In this document: positions 9,908 to 20,562 of the stretch, in pieces
How positions within the stretch are numbered: the first letter of the stretch is position 1
Layout: each line of letters begins with the position of its first letter
Assembly: GCA_019925095.2 (NCBI GenBank)
Contig: CM034397.1
Span: 952,001-1,016,000, forward strand
Source: Dendrolimus kikuchii
Taxonomy: Eukaryota; Arthropoda; Insecta; Lepidoptera; Lasiocampidae
Length of the DNA: 64,000 nucleotides
Direction: 5' to 3'
Notes under the pieces: model-generated
The model's input: only the letters and a program-made list of their open reading frames with translations
The model's database searches: none
What the model was told of the DNA's origin: nothing
Made by a program: the position numbers and the translations under genes

Positions 9908-10250
9908 TATGGCTACGTTCCGCAAGAGACTCACATCGACCACGTTCACGACCGCGATTTTTCCCGATACACTTGCGGGCGTTACAATCATAAACTCTAG
10001 TGGAACGGATTATAGAGCGTTGATTTCATTAACGACGAAATATACAAAAGTCATTGGCTGATTTAAAAATCGCGCCTTTTTCAATGTCAATTGATAAAGA
10101 GAATTAATACTCAGTGGTCAACGCCCACTTCCACCCAGCTTTTGAGATGGGTCGTTGTGAGCGCTGTGTGATCGAAAATTATGACGTCATTAGTGACGTT
10201 TCGCCACGACTATAACGACCGTGATCGCCATGTGGAACGGCAGACGGAGC
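9908..10250. mobile_element. MITE-like block with imperfect terminal inverted repeats
   Basis: The left end GGCTACGTTCCGCA and the reverse complement of the right end GTCTGCCGTTCCACA are similar, followed on both sides by CACGxTC/GATCACGGTCG-like blocks. Non-coding, single copy here. Confidence 0.4.
10181..10190. promoter_or_regulatory. Palindromic CRE-like site
   Basis: ATGACGTCAT is a perfect CREB/ATF-type palindrome, with a second half-site TGACGT at 10194-10199. It lies 3.9 kb upstream of VAChT in the minus-strand sense. Function is inferred only. Confidence 0.35.
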
Positions 10251-10589
10251 ATTTTGAGCTTTCTGAGATACTAAAAGAACGCGCCCATTATCAGATCCGT
10301 ATGTGATAATAAAATATATTATCAGTTACTAAGGTCTAAAATAATCTCAGCAACTGCGGTTTCATCTTTCCTTAATTAATAATACGTTCCGTCTTAGAAA
10401 TCTCACAAGTTCGATAACCAATCATATCTGTCATCTTCAATATCCTAGATTAATCAAAAGAAGCTTTGGAAGTGCCAATAAAGATATTAAGGCTTGTTGC
10501 AACGCCAACGTGCTTGAGGATCATAATTTTTCGGACGATTGCGGCGATTCCATAGACGCGGTCATTTTTCTAATGCATTATGATTTCAT

Positions 10590-10977
10590 CTTGATAAATA
10601 AAAATGAATGTCTGTCTGTATGTCCTTAATAGAATCGTAAACTATACATTCGATTTTGATGAAATTTTGTGTGTGTGTTTGAGTGGGTCCCGGGGTGGTT
10701 TACAGCCACAATTGGAACCGGTAGTTGGCGTTGAGATCGGGTTCTAGAATCCTTCTAATCACCGGGACCTTATTTTGGTGATTTTGTTTTTGTGTGTTTG
10801 AGTCGGTTCCCGGATGGTTTAGATTCGCAATTAGAACCGGTAGATGGCGCTGAGATCGGGTTCTAGAATCCTCCTAGTCACCGGGAGCGTATTTTGGTGA
10901 TTTTGTTTTTGTGTCATAGAACAAAGTCTTTTAGGAATTCAGAAAATAGGCAGTACGAAGTTCGCCGGGTCAGCTAG
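10590..10977 (+). mobile_element. Helitron-like 3 with internal tandem duplication
   Basis: Ends CGCCGGGTCAGCTAG|T. Two adjacent units of about 119 bases (about 10673-10791 and 10792-10912) share GGGTTCTAGAATCC and CACCGGGA blocks. Related copies lie at 39449-39640, 45216-45411 and 56088-56406. Confidence 0.6.
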
Positions 10978-11585
10978 TTGTGAATAAAATAAAGTACCAT
11001 CTAAAAATATACCAAAACCAAATTATGTATCTCACTTTTGTTATTATATAGATATTTGTTTGTTGTTATGATAAAAATTGAAAGAGTAAAAGGGTTTTAT
11101 GTCAATAATTTGGAGGTGATTTGGTGATTTTTTTTCTTAACCAAAAGTAACTATAGAAAAAATCACGAATAACCAGGTTACGTCTCATGTCATGAAAATT
11201 TATGCTAATTTTTTAGTAAATTATTGATCAGCAATTTATCAACGAGAAGTTGTTTCGTTTACACTGCATTTTCGATCTTTTGCGGTTTCAGAAGCCTTAA
11301 ATGTAATATTCTGTATATTATAAATTAATGTTTATAAAAGCAATGAGATATTAGGCCATTTTTTTTTAATAACCGCCCTAATATTAGGATATATATAATA
11401 CTAATAACTTAATAAGATAGCTGACTGTGAAGTAAATTAAGACTCTTTTTATCATAATTAATACCTACTACGTTTTAATGGTTTTAATGGACATGACCGT
11501 ATTCAATAAAATTGATAGACAGAAATAATCCTTCAGATATAGGCATAAAACAAATTTGAAATCAATATCTATCTATCTATCATAT
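10978..11585. other. AT-rich stretch, nothing recognised
   Basis: No gene, palindrome or recurring repeat was seen. Confidence 0.3.
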
Positions 11586-11893
11586 CCGTGCAGGAACGGA
11601 GAAAGAATACAATTTCCTGCGGCCGGGCGGCCTGTCGTAAGAGGCGACTAAACAACCCACAGCCAGGTGGTAGGGCATTTGCCCGACTGGATGGCTACCA
11701 CCCCTGTTCTAAAGTATGTCGCCATAACAACCTTGAGTTGTGTTCCGGCATTAGTGACCAGGTTCCAGTCTCCCTTAAGAGAGCAACAGCGCATTTGTAG
11801 CACCTTTGGTGTTGCAAATGCCCATAGGCGATGGTAACCGCTTTTCATCAAGTGGGCCGTCTGCCTGTCCGCTGATCTCCTGCAATAAAAAAA
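11586..11893 (+). mobile_element. SINE-B, full-length arm of an inverted pair
   Basis: Runs from CCGTGCAGGAACGGAG to CTGCAATAAAAAAA. It shares the variants GAGCAACAGCG and TGCCCATAGG with the adjacent inverted arm, unlike other copies (GAGCAGCAGCG, TGTCCATAGG). Confidence 0.85.
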
Positions 11894-12162
11894 CACTTGA
11901 TGGAAAGCGGTTACCATCGCCTATGGGCATTTGCAACACCAAAGGTGCTACAAATGCGCTGTTGCTCTCTTAAGGGAGACTGGAACCTGGTCACTAATGC
12001 CGGAACACAACTCAAGGTTGTTATGGCGACATACTTTAGACCAGGGGTGGTAGCCATCCAGTCGGGCAAATGCCCTACCACCTGGCTGTGGGTTGTTAAG
12101 TCGCCTCTTACGACAGGCCGCCCGGCCGCAGGAAATTGTATTCTTTCTCCGTTCCTGCACGG
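11894..12162 (-). mobile_element. SINE-B, inverted arm
   Basis: Reverse complement of the preceding copy with only a few differences. It starts at CACTTGATGG directly after the A-run and has no tail of its own. Confidence 0.85.
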
Positions 12163-12428
12163 ATAATAGTTACTGATATCTAAGCTTAAGTTTAATATGT
12201 ACATAGTAGTACAGTAATATAATGTACGGTAACAGAAGCAATTTTTACCTTGTAATATTGTTTAAAAAGCAATCTCTGAACACTAGGAATTTCTTGTTAA
12301 AGTAAAAGGGAGGAAAATCCCCGGAAAACCCCCGCGTGCATTGAATTTCAATGAAACGGAAGGAAACGCGAGGAAGCTAACGAGCCAGCTAATGTTAGGG
12401 TAGTTTTACGCATAATGAGAATGTCTTA
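12163..12428. other. Short unassigned stretch
   Basis: Includes a purine-rich GC block near 12305-12400 without a recognised family. Confidence 0.3.
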
Positions 12429-13359
12429 GATTTTTTTTTTTTTTTATTGGACTTGACTTTATGTTGTTGGTCCGAAGACCTTACAACTTTACCGGGGTTT
12501 TTGGGGCGAGTGCCTTCGCGAAGCGAAGGCGCTCGAGCCCGGGGGGGCAACTTGCTCGAGGGAGCTCCCTAAGGAGTTTTACCTCGGCTGAACTGTTGCC
12601 ATGAGAGGGGGATGAATTTAATGATGGCCACCATAGGGCGACACAAAGCACTAATTGAGAACGGGCGACGGGTAATATAAAGCCCGAGGGGAAGGATTCC
12701 GGCGGGCCGGGATCGGTGGTTTGCGGCGGCCTACGCTATCTTACTGCCGTTTCGCAACGTGTTATGGCTGGGAGAGAAGAAACGGCGAAAGAAACTTCCC
12801 AGCAACACGCCTAGTCTATCCTGTGGGGGGGCTATGTCTCCTAGCGTCCCTCGCAGGGACGTGGAGAGATCTTGATTGGCGGCGCCTGAGACGCCGCCGT
12901 CTGTGTCTGTCTGTCCGTGCCTGCCAGCCTGCCGTCCTAACCGCGGGCGGGCTGATCCGGGCCAGCCGTTTTGTGATAACGTCGACCCTGTCCGTGAGGA
13001 CGTTACGCGGTCGTCGCACGAGAGCCTTACGCCGAGGCTTATAATCGGACGCGGATACGACGAGTGGATTTCGATGGTGCGGCGCGAGATCGAAATACTT
13101 ACGCGAGAGCGACGTAATGTAGTTTTTGATGGAGGGAAGCTCCAGATCGCGGTGGAGGTCGACGTTACGCATATAGAGGGGAGCACCGACGGCTCTGCGC
13201 ATGAATTTGTTTTGCACGATTTGCAATTTATCTAAAAGGGCAGGCTTGGCATGGCCGAATACCACACTCGCGTATGTCATGATCGGGCGGAGATGTCTTA
13301 GAGTTTTATAGTCAAGCATTTCTGTTGCATTATTCTCCAGTATAATTTGGATTATATTT
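12429..13359 (-). mobile_element. Jockey-type LINE 3' fragment
   Basis: The minus-strand frame has LRPIMTYASVVFGHA, KLQIVQNKFMRRAVGAP, RNVDLHRDLELPSI, YFDLAPHHRNPLV, which is the C-terminal signature of jockey-clade polymerases, then a 3' region and a poly(A) tail read as poly(T) at 12430-12446. Confidence 0.85.
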
Positions 13360-13873
13360 TTTTCAACACACTTGCTCATAAAGTGGCTCTATGGTCACCG
13401 CAATTAGGCACAGAATGACACCCATTATCAAACTGTGAGTAAAAAACATTATAACTCACTAGTGAGTTATAGATTTTTTTTTTAAATTTTATTGGTTGAG
13501 TTGCTTTGTTCTTAAAAAAGTTTTTATTCAAAAAAAAAAGATCGTGTTCTATAGAACAAATAAATTAATGTTCCTATTGCTTGCTCATTTCATGCAACTT
13601 CTTATTTAAATAGATAATTTTAACTCGTACGTGTTTAATAAATAAAAGTTCCACTCATATATAACTTTTTTTATCTACTAAATAAAATGAGTTTTTGTTG
13701 TTATTTTATTCACAAGTGTGTTGAAAAACGTCGTATGATACGCGTGTGTATTGATGATTACCGTCCTCGGCTCTCTTAAGACCCTCGCCTACGGCTCGAG
13801 TCTCAATGGCGCCTCGGCGGTAATCACCAATCTTACACACTAGTACCATAATGTACTATTACCTGTAAATATG
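13360..13873 (+). repeat. 514-bp repeat, tandem unit 1
   Basis: Begins TTTTCAACACACTTGCTCAT. Contains an internal copy of ACAAGTGTGTTGAAAA in opposite sense and a GC-rich hairpin-like end (GATTACCGTCCTCGGC ... GCCTCGGCGGTAATC). About 95% identical to unit 2 by eye. Confidence 0.85.
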
Positions 13874-14376
13874 TTTTCAACACACTTGCTCATAAAGTGG
13901 CTCTATAGTCACCGCAATTAGGCACAGAATGACACCCATTATCAAACTGTGAGTAAAAAACATTATAAATCACTAGTGAGTTATAGATGTTTTTCTTTAA
14001 TTTTATTGGTTGAGTTGCTTTGTTCTTAAAAAAGTTTTTATTCAAAAAAAAAAGATCGTGTTCTATAGAACAAATAAATTTATGTTCCTTTTGCTTGCTC
14101 ATTTCATGCAACTTCTTATTTAAATAGATAATTTTAACTCGTACGTGTTTAATAAATAAAACTTTCACTCATATATAACTTTTTTTTTATCTACTAAATA
14201 AAATGAGTTTTTGTTGTTATTTTATTTACAAGTGTGTTGAAAAACGTCGTATAATACACGTGTGTATTGATGATTACCCTCCTCGGCTCTCTTAAGACCC
14301 TCGCCTACGGCTCGAGTCTCAATGGCGCCTCGGCGGTAATCACCAATGTTACACACTAGTACCATAATGTACTATT
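13874..14376 (+). repeat. 514-bp repeat, tandem unit 2
   Basis: Direct head-to-tail copy of unit 1. It ends ACCATAATGTACTATT, like the solitary copy at 43008-43511. Confidence 0.85.
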
Positions 14377-14390
14377 ATTGCAGTTTTTAA

Positions 14391-15257
14391 TCTATACTTA
14401 TATTATAAAGAGGTAAAGTTTGTGAGTTTGTGACGTTCGTTGCAGGGGGTAATCTCCGAAACTACTAAACCGATTTAAAAAATTCTTTCAATGTTGGCAA
14501 GCTACACTATCGCCGGTTGACATAGGCTATATTATATTTTTTTAAATAAGGATCCTTACTAAAACTCCAATAGTGTAACCCAAGGTCTAAAAAAAAACTT
14601 AAAATCGCGTGCGCTGCGAAAACTATTGATGATAGAATAAAATAATGTACTACGACTTTGCAGAACACATCATTATTTACAAAAAGTGTGGCGACAGCAT
14701 ATGTCTAACTATTATAGTTATGCCGCAATAAGTGTTCCTTTATTTTAAAATTTTTATTAAAATTCCGCCGCTGGAAAAGGCTCTTTATTTGTATCTTGGT
14801 ATTCATCCTTACCAAAATAAATTACTACATATTCAAGATTGCTTCAATACCTTTATATAAGTTTTTGAATTATTCAATTCGGACATTCCATTCGAAAGAT
14901 ATCACGAGTTTAAAAATGTAAGTATAAAAAAAAAAGTTGCGTGGTCGTCGCGCACCCTAATCGGCTGGATAGGCTAATGCGATGTAGGCGTCACTGGGGT
15001 ACGGGCGGTACGGGAGGGGAAATATTTTGAATTCGTTTAGTAGGTAATTAAACTGAACAAAAAATAAAGAGGTAAAGTTTAAAGTTTGTGACATTGTAGG
15101 GGTTAATCTCTGGATCTACTAAACCGATTTTGAAAATTCTTTCACCAGTGGAAAGCTACATTTTCCTGAGTGATATAGGGTATATTTGATTGTGATTAAT
15201 AATAAGTACTTTTCATTTTTTTTCTGATGCCCAGCGAAGTGGGTACGGGTCAGCTAG
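14391..15257 (+). mobile_element. Helitron-like 2, copy a
   Basis: Starts TCTATACTTATATTATAAAG and ends AGTGGGTACGGGTCAGCTAG. It shares several hundred bases of cargo (AACTATTGATGATAGAATAA, CATATGTCTAACTATTATAG) with 22785-23545. A second, partial 5' region at 15062-15200 suggests a nested or rearranged copy. Confidence 0.6.
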
Positions 15258-15589
15258 ACATTAATATTCTACATAATTAAAAACTAAACTATTTATTACC
15301 TACTTTAAATAAAACTATACTTGCAAAATAACAAATCTATAAGTAAAAATTGACTGGAAACCGCTGTCGGCGGAAAGCGTACCCAAAATGCTGGAAGATT
15401 TTTTTGAATTTGTAATTTTTTATTATTATTTAATAGTGTAGACTAATTAGTGGTGTAGTGGATAGTGTAGCTTGCCAACAGTGAAAGAATTTTTCAAATT
15501 AGTTCAGTAGTTGAGCCTATGGTATATATATTAAGTATATATCTATGTAATATATAAAATTTCTCCATATATATATATCATTTATGTAT
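15258..15589. other. AT-rich stretch with an inverted Helitron fragment
   Basis: 15455-15525 is the reverse complement of the Helitron-like 5' block (AGTGAAAGAATTTTTCAAAT). The rest is not assigned. Confidence 0.4.
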
Positions 15590-16120
15590 CAGCCAGAAGG
15601 CCCAGCTCGCCGTACAGAACGCGGTGCTGGTACCTACGCTCACGTATGGAAGCGAGAGTTGGGTATGGAAGAGAGAGCATGAAAGTAGAGTAAACGCGGT
15701 CGAGATGCGAGCACTGCGCAAAATCTGCGGAGTGACGCTCGCGGACCGCGTTCGTAATACCGAAGTAAGAAAGAGAGTTGGTCTGAAAGAGAGTGTCGGG
15801 GTGAAGGCAAGGAAAGGAATGCTCCGGTGGTTCGGGCATGTGGAAAGAATGCATGATGAAAGAATGACTAAACAGATATACAATGCAAAAGTGGATGGAT
15901 GCAGAAGTCGTGGAAGGCCACGACACACCTTCCATGATCAAATTGATCGTGTACTAGCAGAAGGTGATGTCAGGAGCCTTAAGAACAGACGAGCTTGCAT
16001 GACAAGAGTTATGAATGTCAAAGAGGCAAGTGAGGTATGTAAGAATAAGCCTAAATGGCACTCTGTTGTTCGTGCCTACCCCGCAAGGGAACTGGCGTGA
16101 AGTTATGTATGTATGTATTT
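15590..16120 (+). mobile_element. RTE-A LINE 3' fragment, open frame
   Basis: An uninterrupted 158-codon frame (15624-16100) carries VPTLTYGSESWVWKREHESR, EMRALRKICGVTLADRVRN and LRWFGHVERM, ending YPARELA with a (GTAT)n tail. This is the C-terminus of an RTE-type polymerase. Confidence 0.85.
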
Positions 16121-16136
16121 ATGTATTTATATAATG

Positions 16137-16365
16137 GAATACAATGCAAGAAAACTTAACTTATTTGTATTGTATTCTAGTCATAGTCCCTCAAGACTAT
16201 AAGTAGAATACTGAGCCCAGATCACCGTCTTCTATGGGTAAGGTGCCCAGAAAGCTGGCTACGTTTCCTCGCTGGATCGCCATACTGATCCGTTGGCCGA
16301 GGTAAGCACCAGCCCTCTGATCACCCGAAGAGTCAATATAGCCTGAGTTGAGCCTATTATATTCA
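16137..16365 (+). repeat. Repeat D, SINE-like
   Basis: Begins with the self-pairing GAATACAATGCAAG ... TTGTATTGTATTC and includes CACCGTCTTCTATGGGTAAG. Other copies lie at 26120-26345 (minus), 27697-27850 and 59448-59530 (minus). Confidence 0.7.
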
Positions 16366-16640
16366 AACAAACAATCAAATCTTTCCTCTTTATAATATTA
16401 GTATATATAACACGATTCTGTTATGGCTGTAATTTAAGGCGATATACCTACATGCATTTCGAATACAAAAACACTTTCTTATACCGATTTGTTAGTAAAT
16501 TCCTAACACGCCACCCTTCCTGTCCGTTAATAGTATCGTGACTGCATTGAACTAGATTTACGTGAGTTGTGTGGTGTGTTTTATAAGCTTATGCTATTTT
16601 TATACGTAATTTTAAAGATTTTAATGCAGATTACGCGTAA
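16366..16640. other. AT-rich stretch, nothing recognised
   Basis: No recurring family was identified. Confidence 0.3.
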
Positions 16641-16649
16641 ATTTACTAC

Positions 16650-16958
16650 ATATATACATAACTTTACGCCAGTTCCCTTGCGGGGTAGGCACGGATAACA
16701 AAGCGCCATTCAGGTTTATTCTTACACACCTCACTTGCTTCTTTGACATTCATAGCTCTTGTCATGCACTCTCGTCTGTTCTTCAGGCTCCTGACATCAC
16801 CTTCGGCTAGTACACGATCAATTTGATCATGGAAGGTGTGTCGTGGCCTTCCACGACTTCTGCATCCATCCACTTTTGCATTGTATATCTGTTTAGTCAT
16901 TCTTTCCACATGCCCGAACCACCGGAGCCATTCCTTTCCTTACCTTCACCCTGAATAA
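16650..16958 (-). mobile_element. RTE-A LINE 3' fragment
   Basis: The minus frame has KQIYNAKVDGCRSRGRPRH and ends YPARELA. Confidence 0.8.
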
Positions 16959-17164
16959 TATAATATAATAAATATAATAATAGTAAATTTACTAACGTTG
17001 TCATATCTGTATACCTTAGGGTAATTAATAGATAGATAACAGAGTATTGTGATAGCTATATTAATTAAAAAGTAAAAAGTGGCCCTCGTTCAAGCTCCAT
17101 CTGTGTTTTTAAATTACAAAAAGTAATGTGATAAAAATTCGGTAAGCTTGGACATGTCTTCTCG

Positions 17165-17645
17165 TCGACCATTCCGCAATGCTTGAAGACGAAAGTCTTC
17201 GAGCAGTGCGTCCTGCCCATCATGACATATGGTGCCGAGACATGGACACTGACAGCGGGACTGGTCCACATAGTCAAAGGCGCTCAACAGGCTACAAAGC
17301 GAGCTATGTTAGGTGTTTCTCTTATGGATAAAATCAGAAATGAGGACATCCGTAAGAGAACGAAGGTAACTGACATAGCTCGCAAAATTAGCAAGTTGAA
17401 GTGGCAGTGGGTCAATCACGTCTGTCGCAGTACCGACGGCCGATGGAGCAAACGAGTCCTGGAGTGGAGACCACGTCTCGGCAAACGTAGCGTAGGACGC
17501 CCGCCAGCCCGGCGGTTTGATGACCTGCGCAAGATCGCCGGCAGGGGCTGGATGAGGAAGACGGGAGACCGAGATATGTGGCGCGTACTTGGGTAGGCCT
17601 ACGTCCAGCAGTGGACTGAGAGTGGCTGAAGAAGAAGAAGAAGAA
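17165..17645 (+). mobile_element. RTE-D LINE 3' fragment
   Basis: The frame 17183-17596 has VFEQCVLPIMTYGAETW, DKIRNEDIRKRTKVTDIA, KRSVGRPPARRFDDLRKIAG, then AYVQQWT and a (GAA)n tail. It belongs to a different RTE lineage from RTE-A. A minus-strand copy lies at 32235-32575. Confidence 0.85.
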
Positions 17646-18011
17646 TGTGATAAAAAAATGACATAATGTAGACAACAGAAAGCAAAGTTAAGTAATTTTT
17701 TTGAAGTGAAACTTCTATATAAACGAAGGGTCTTGGGATATTTCTGTCACGAAGAAGCGTTACGGCCGCGTGGAGGAGCGGCATAAACTTAGACTAGACG
17801 TGGTGAGAGGCGGCATAATTTTAGAGTAGACTATGGATGCGTTTTTTGGTTCCGGATCGAATTCAGTTTTTTTTGTTCGATAAAATAAAATATGTTTAAA
17901 TAAAAAATGCATTCATTAAAATGTACCTAACCTAACCGAATCATAAGTTGCAGTAAACCTCCGAAAAATCGAAATGTGTGCTGGGACACATAGTAGAAGT
18001 GAAACTTCAAC
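17646..18011. other. AT-rich stretch, nothing recognised
   Basis: A GC-richer patch at 17745-17840 has no match elsewhere in the window. Confidence 0.3.
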
Positions 18012-18152
18012 GGACAAGTGGCAAAACGAATCGCAAAAAAAATTTTAACTTGAAGTTTTACGGGCAGGTTTTCAAATTGGACAAGTACATTAACAATCTG
18101 CCCGTAAAACTTCAAGTTAAAATTTTGTTGCCATTCGTTTTTCCACTTGTCC
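18012..18152. mobile_element. Small foldback element
   Basis: Arms of about 58 bases begin GGACAAGTGG and end CCACTTGTCC. They include TTTTAACTTGAAGTTTTACG paired with its complement, around a loop of about 30 bases. Confidence 0.75.
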
Positions 18153-18383
18153 ATCCTTTTATTGCATGAGTTAAGCAGGCAGGCAGACGGCTCACTTGAT
18201 GGCAAGCGGTTACCATCGCCTATAGACATTTGCAACACCAAAAGTGCTTACAAATGCGCTGCTGCTCTCTCAAGGGAGACTGGAACCTGGTCACTAATGC
18301 CGGAACACAACTCAAGGTTTATGGCGGCATTTTCTAGACCAGAGGTAGTACCCCACCAGTCGGGCAAATACCTGACTGACGCG
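18153..18383 (-). mobile_element. SINE-B fragment
   Basis: Reverse complement of SINE-B from the CTCATGCAATAAAA end into the GACTGG block. It abuts the small foldback element. Confidence 0.75.
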
Positions 18384-18541
18384 TGACACAAAAGCGCCTA
18401 TGACTTAAGCCAAACGTTTTTAACAAAGTCTTACGAAATCACGTTTTAAGGTATAAAGCCGTGACCCAACTAACCCAACCTTGGCCCAGCGCTTCCTTGG
18501 AGTAGGTAATGCTCTACTTATAACAATTTAAAAAACTTAAG
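18384..18541. other. Unassigned
   Basis: No match to other parts of the window. Confidence 0.3.
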
Positions 18542-18596
18542 CATACATACATACATACATACATAACTTCACGCCAGTTCCCTTGCGGGGTAGGCA
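18542..18596 (-). mobile_element. RTE-A LINE 3' sliver
   Basis: Only (CATA)n plus ACTTCACGCCAGTTCCCTTG and GGGGTAGGC are left: an extreme 5' truncation. Confidence 0.7.
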
Positions 18597-18729
18597 AAAC
18601 TTAAGCAACTGTATTTATATCTTCTTATATACTAGTGAATGTACATATGGGTAAGTATATACTGCTTTTCCAGCTTTTGACATGAGCCGATTTTGGTAAA
18701 ACTTGACACATACCAAGTTCACTTACATA

Positions 18730-19221
18730 TTAGGTTGGGGAAAAAGTTTCTTCGCATTTTATATAAAAATTCGAAAGGTTTTTTTATAAAGTTTCATTTG
18801 ACTAAAGTATGTAGGTGCCAGTTTATTGGATAACTTTTTGCCATCTTGTAGGTAGGGACGTGATCCCATTGCTATCAAAATTTCCGGATTGAAAACGCTT
18901 AAACCAAATTTGCGCTACTCTCACAGATACTGCATTAGGTCCATAAACATCACAAATTTTTTTCGCTGCTTGTGTTGCATTTTTACCTTTTTTGTAGTAA
19001 AATTTTAAAATGTATCGAATTTCTTCATTGGATTCACTCATTTTAACAATAAGAAAAACAAATGAAAATCACACATTTTCCTAATTTGAATTTGGAGTTG
19101 TCTTCTTTGAAATTAAAACTTTTGAATGATACCAAAACCAGCCTGATACAAATGGTATAGCCAAAGAGATCTTATTACAAGTTCATATATACTATATGCG
19201 ATTTTTTTTTCCCCAGCCTAT
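18730..19221 (-). mobile_element. Mariner transposon, internally deleted
   Basis: Terminal repeats TTAGGTTGGGGAAAAA and ATAGGCTGGGGAAAAA (minus) are flanked by TA. The minus-strand frame 18823-19041 carries the N-terminal helix-turn-helix block of mariner transposase (IRYILKFYYKKGKNATQAAK, VAQIWFKRFQSGNFD) and then runs directly into LPTRWQKVI, which resembles the transposase C-terminus. The catalytic DDD domain has been lost. Confidence 0.85.
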
Positions 19222-19227
19222 TACATA

Positions 19228-19480
19228 CAAACATACATATTATCACGACTTTTTCCCATGAGGGTAGGCAGAGATTATAGATCTCCACTTGCGACGATCC
19301 TGAAAAACAACTTTTGCTTCATCTACTTTCATTAACCTCTTCGTACATGCACGTTTATTTGATATGTTGTTATTTGATCATGGTGTGTACTTTGTGGTCT
19401 ACCAATACCAACTCTACCATTCACAACACTGTCATACACTTGTTTTGTGATTCTATTTTCATCTATCCTCTCTACATGTT
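19228..19480 (-). mobile_element. RTE-B LINE 3' fragment, distal half
   Basis: The minus frame has HVERIDENRITKQVYDSVVN and GRVGIGRPQSTHHDQI. It is split from its proximal half by the R1-like insertion. Confidence 0.75.
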
Positions 19481-20067
19481 TTTTTTTTTTTTTTTGATAA
19501 CGCATGGGGAATGTCTTTGGACACCGTCCTCGGGCTCTTCGGGGGAAGAGCCAAATGCAGCGCAGAAGCATGCATCGAGGGTGTGTGGGACTCTCGGCGG
19601 CCGGTTCTCCACGCTAGCTTCAAACAGAAGCAGTCGCGAGAAACCGATCGCCAAACTACCCACTAAACCTAAACCTGCGCCCCTGTATCAACGCTTTTAC
19701 GGGGCGTCACGGGATCTAGAACAGAGTTACTGCACCGTGACGCCCCCACGCTCGGTAATACTGGGCCACCCCGGTGGCAGAGTGACCCACTTCATCAATC
19801 AGGGGGGGGGGAAGTCCGCTGCTACCCCCGTAGCAGCGGCCCCCTGTGACGGTAATTATGGGAGGAGGAGATTCGCGTAGCGGCGCCTTCTACCACCGGT
19901 CCGCCTCCTGCGGATGGGGTCCGCGTACGCGTCCTCCTCTCTAACTCTTTCTGCGGCCTCCTTCTGCGCCAGGACGGACTCGCAGAAGGAGGAAACCGCA
20001 AGCCAAGATTGCTGGCCCTGGAGCATCGCCTCGACCATGCTACGAAGCGAGCTCACAGGGCCAACAA
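19481..20067 (-). mobile_element. R1-like LINE 3' fragment inserted in RTE-B
   Basis: It has a poly(A) tail (poly(T) at 19481-19495), a GC-rich 3' region and a minus-strand frame with VLAQKEAAERVREEDA and RRRRTGGRRRR, resembling R1-clade C-termini. It splits HV|ER of RTE-B; a 5-base near-match (ACATG/ACGTG) could be the target duplication. Confidence 0.65.
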
Positions 20068-20345
20068 CGTGCCCAAACCACCTTAACATTCCTTTCTCAA
20101 CTCTTGTGATTACATCTTCTTTCAATCCACAACGCTCCCTGATTACACTATTCCGTATCATATCATTCATGCTTACCTCACATACACTTCTCAAAGCTCT
20201 CATTTCAACTGCATTTATTCTGCTGTCATGCTTCTTCTGCCACACCCAACTTTCACTGCCGTACATTAGTGTTGGCACCAACACCCCTTGATGGACAGCC
20301 AAGCGTGCCTTTACAGACACTTTTTGGCTTTTCATAAAATAGTAG
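20068..20345 (-). mobile_element. RTE-B LINE 3' fragment, proximal half
   Basis: The minus frame has VPTLMYGSESWVWQKKHDSR, EMRALRSVCEVSMNDMIRN and EKGMLRWFGHV, and continues in the fragment at 19228-19480. Confidence 0.8.
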
Positions 20346-20562
20346 TGTTCAGATATCAAAATCCAAAAGTTCTTAAAGGTAACAAGTTTGAATTATATGC
20401 GAGTAGATCCGCGTGGAAAGCTTCAGTGCTCCATAAAGTAGGTATAATCTAAAAATAGGTATGTAAAATGTTTAAATGTCTTGTTTCCTATTTCTGCCTA
20501 TCCATAATTTGTGTGCTAGTATCAAGTTTCCACGAGTTAAATTTCCCCTTTATCAATTAATA

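Noticed and set aside
11588..12204. Several 70-97-codon frames with similar proteins on both strands
   Set aside because: They are SINE-B sequence read in different frames; the same frames recur at every copy of the repeat.
18542..18565. CRISPR-like or satellite array from CATA repeats
   Set aside because: CATA/TATG runs are the 3' tails of RTE-A copies, with no spacers or cas genes.
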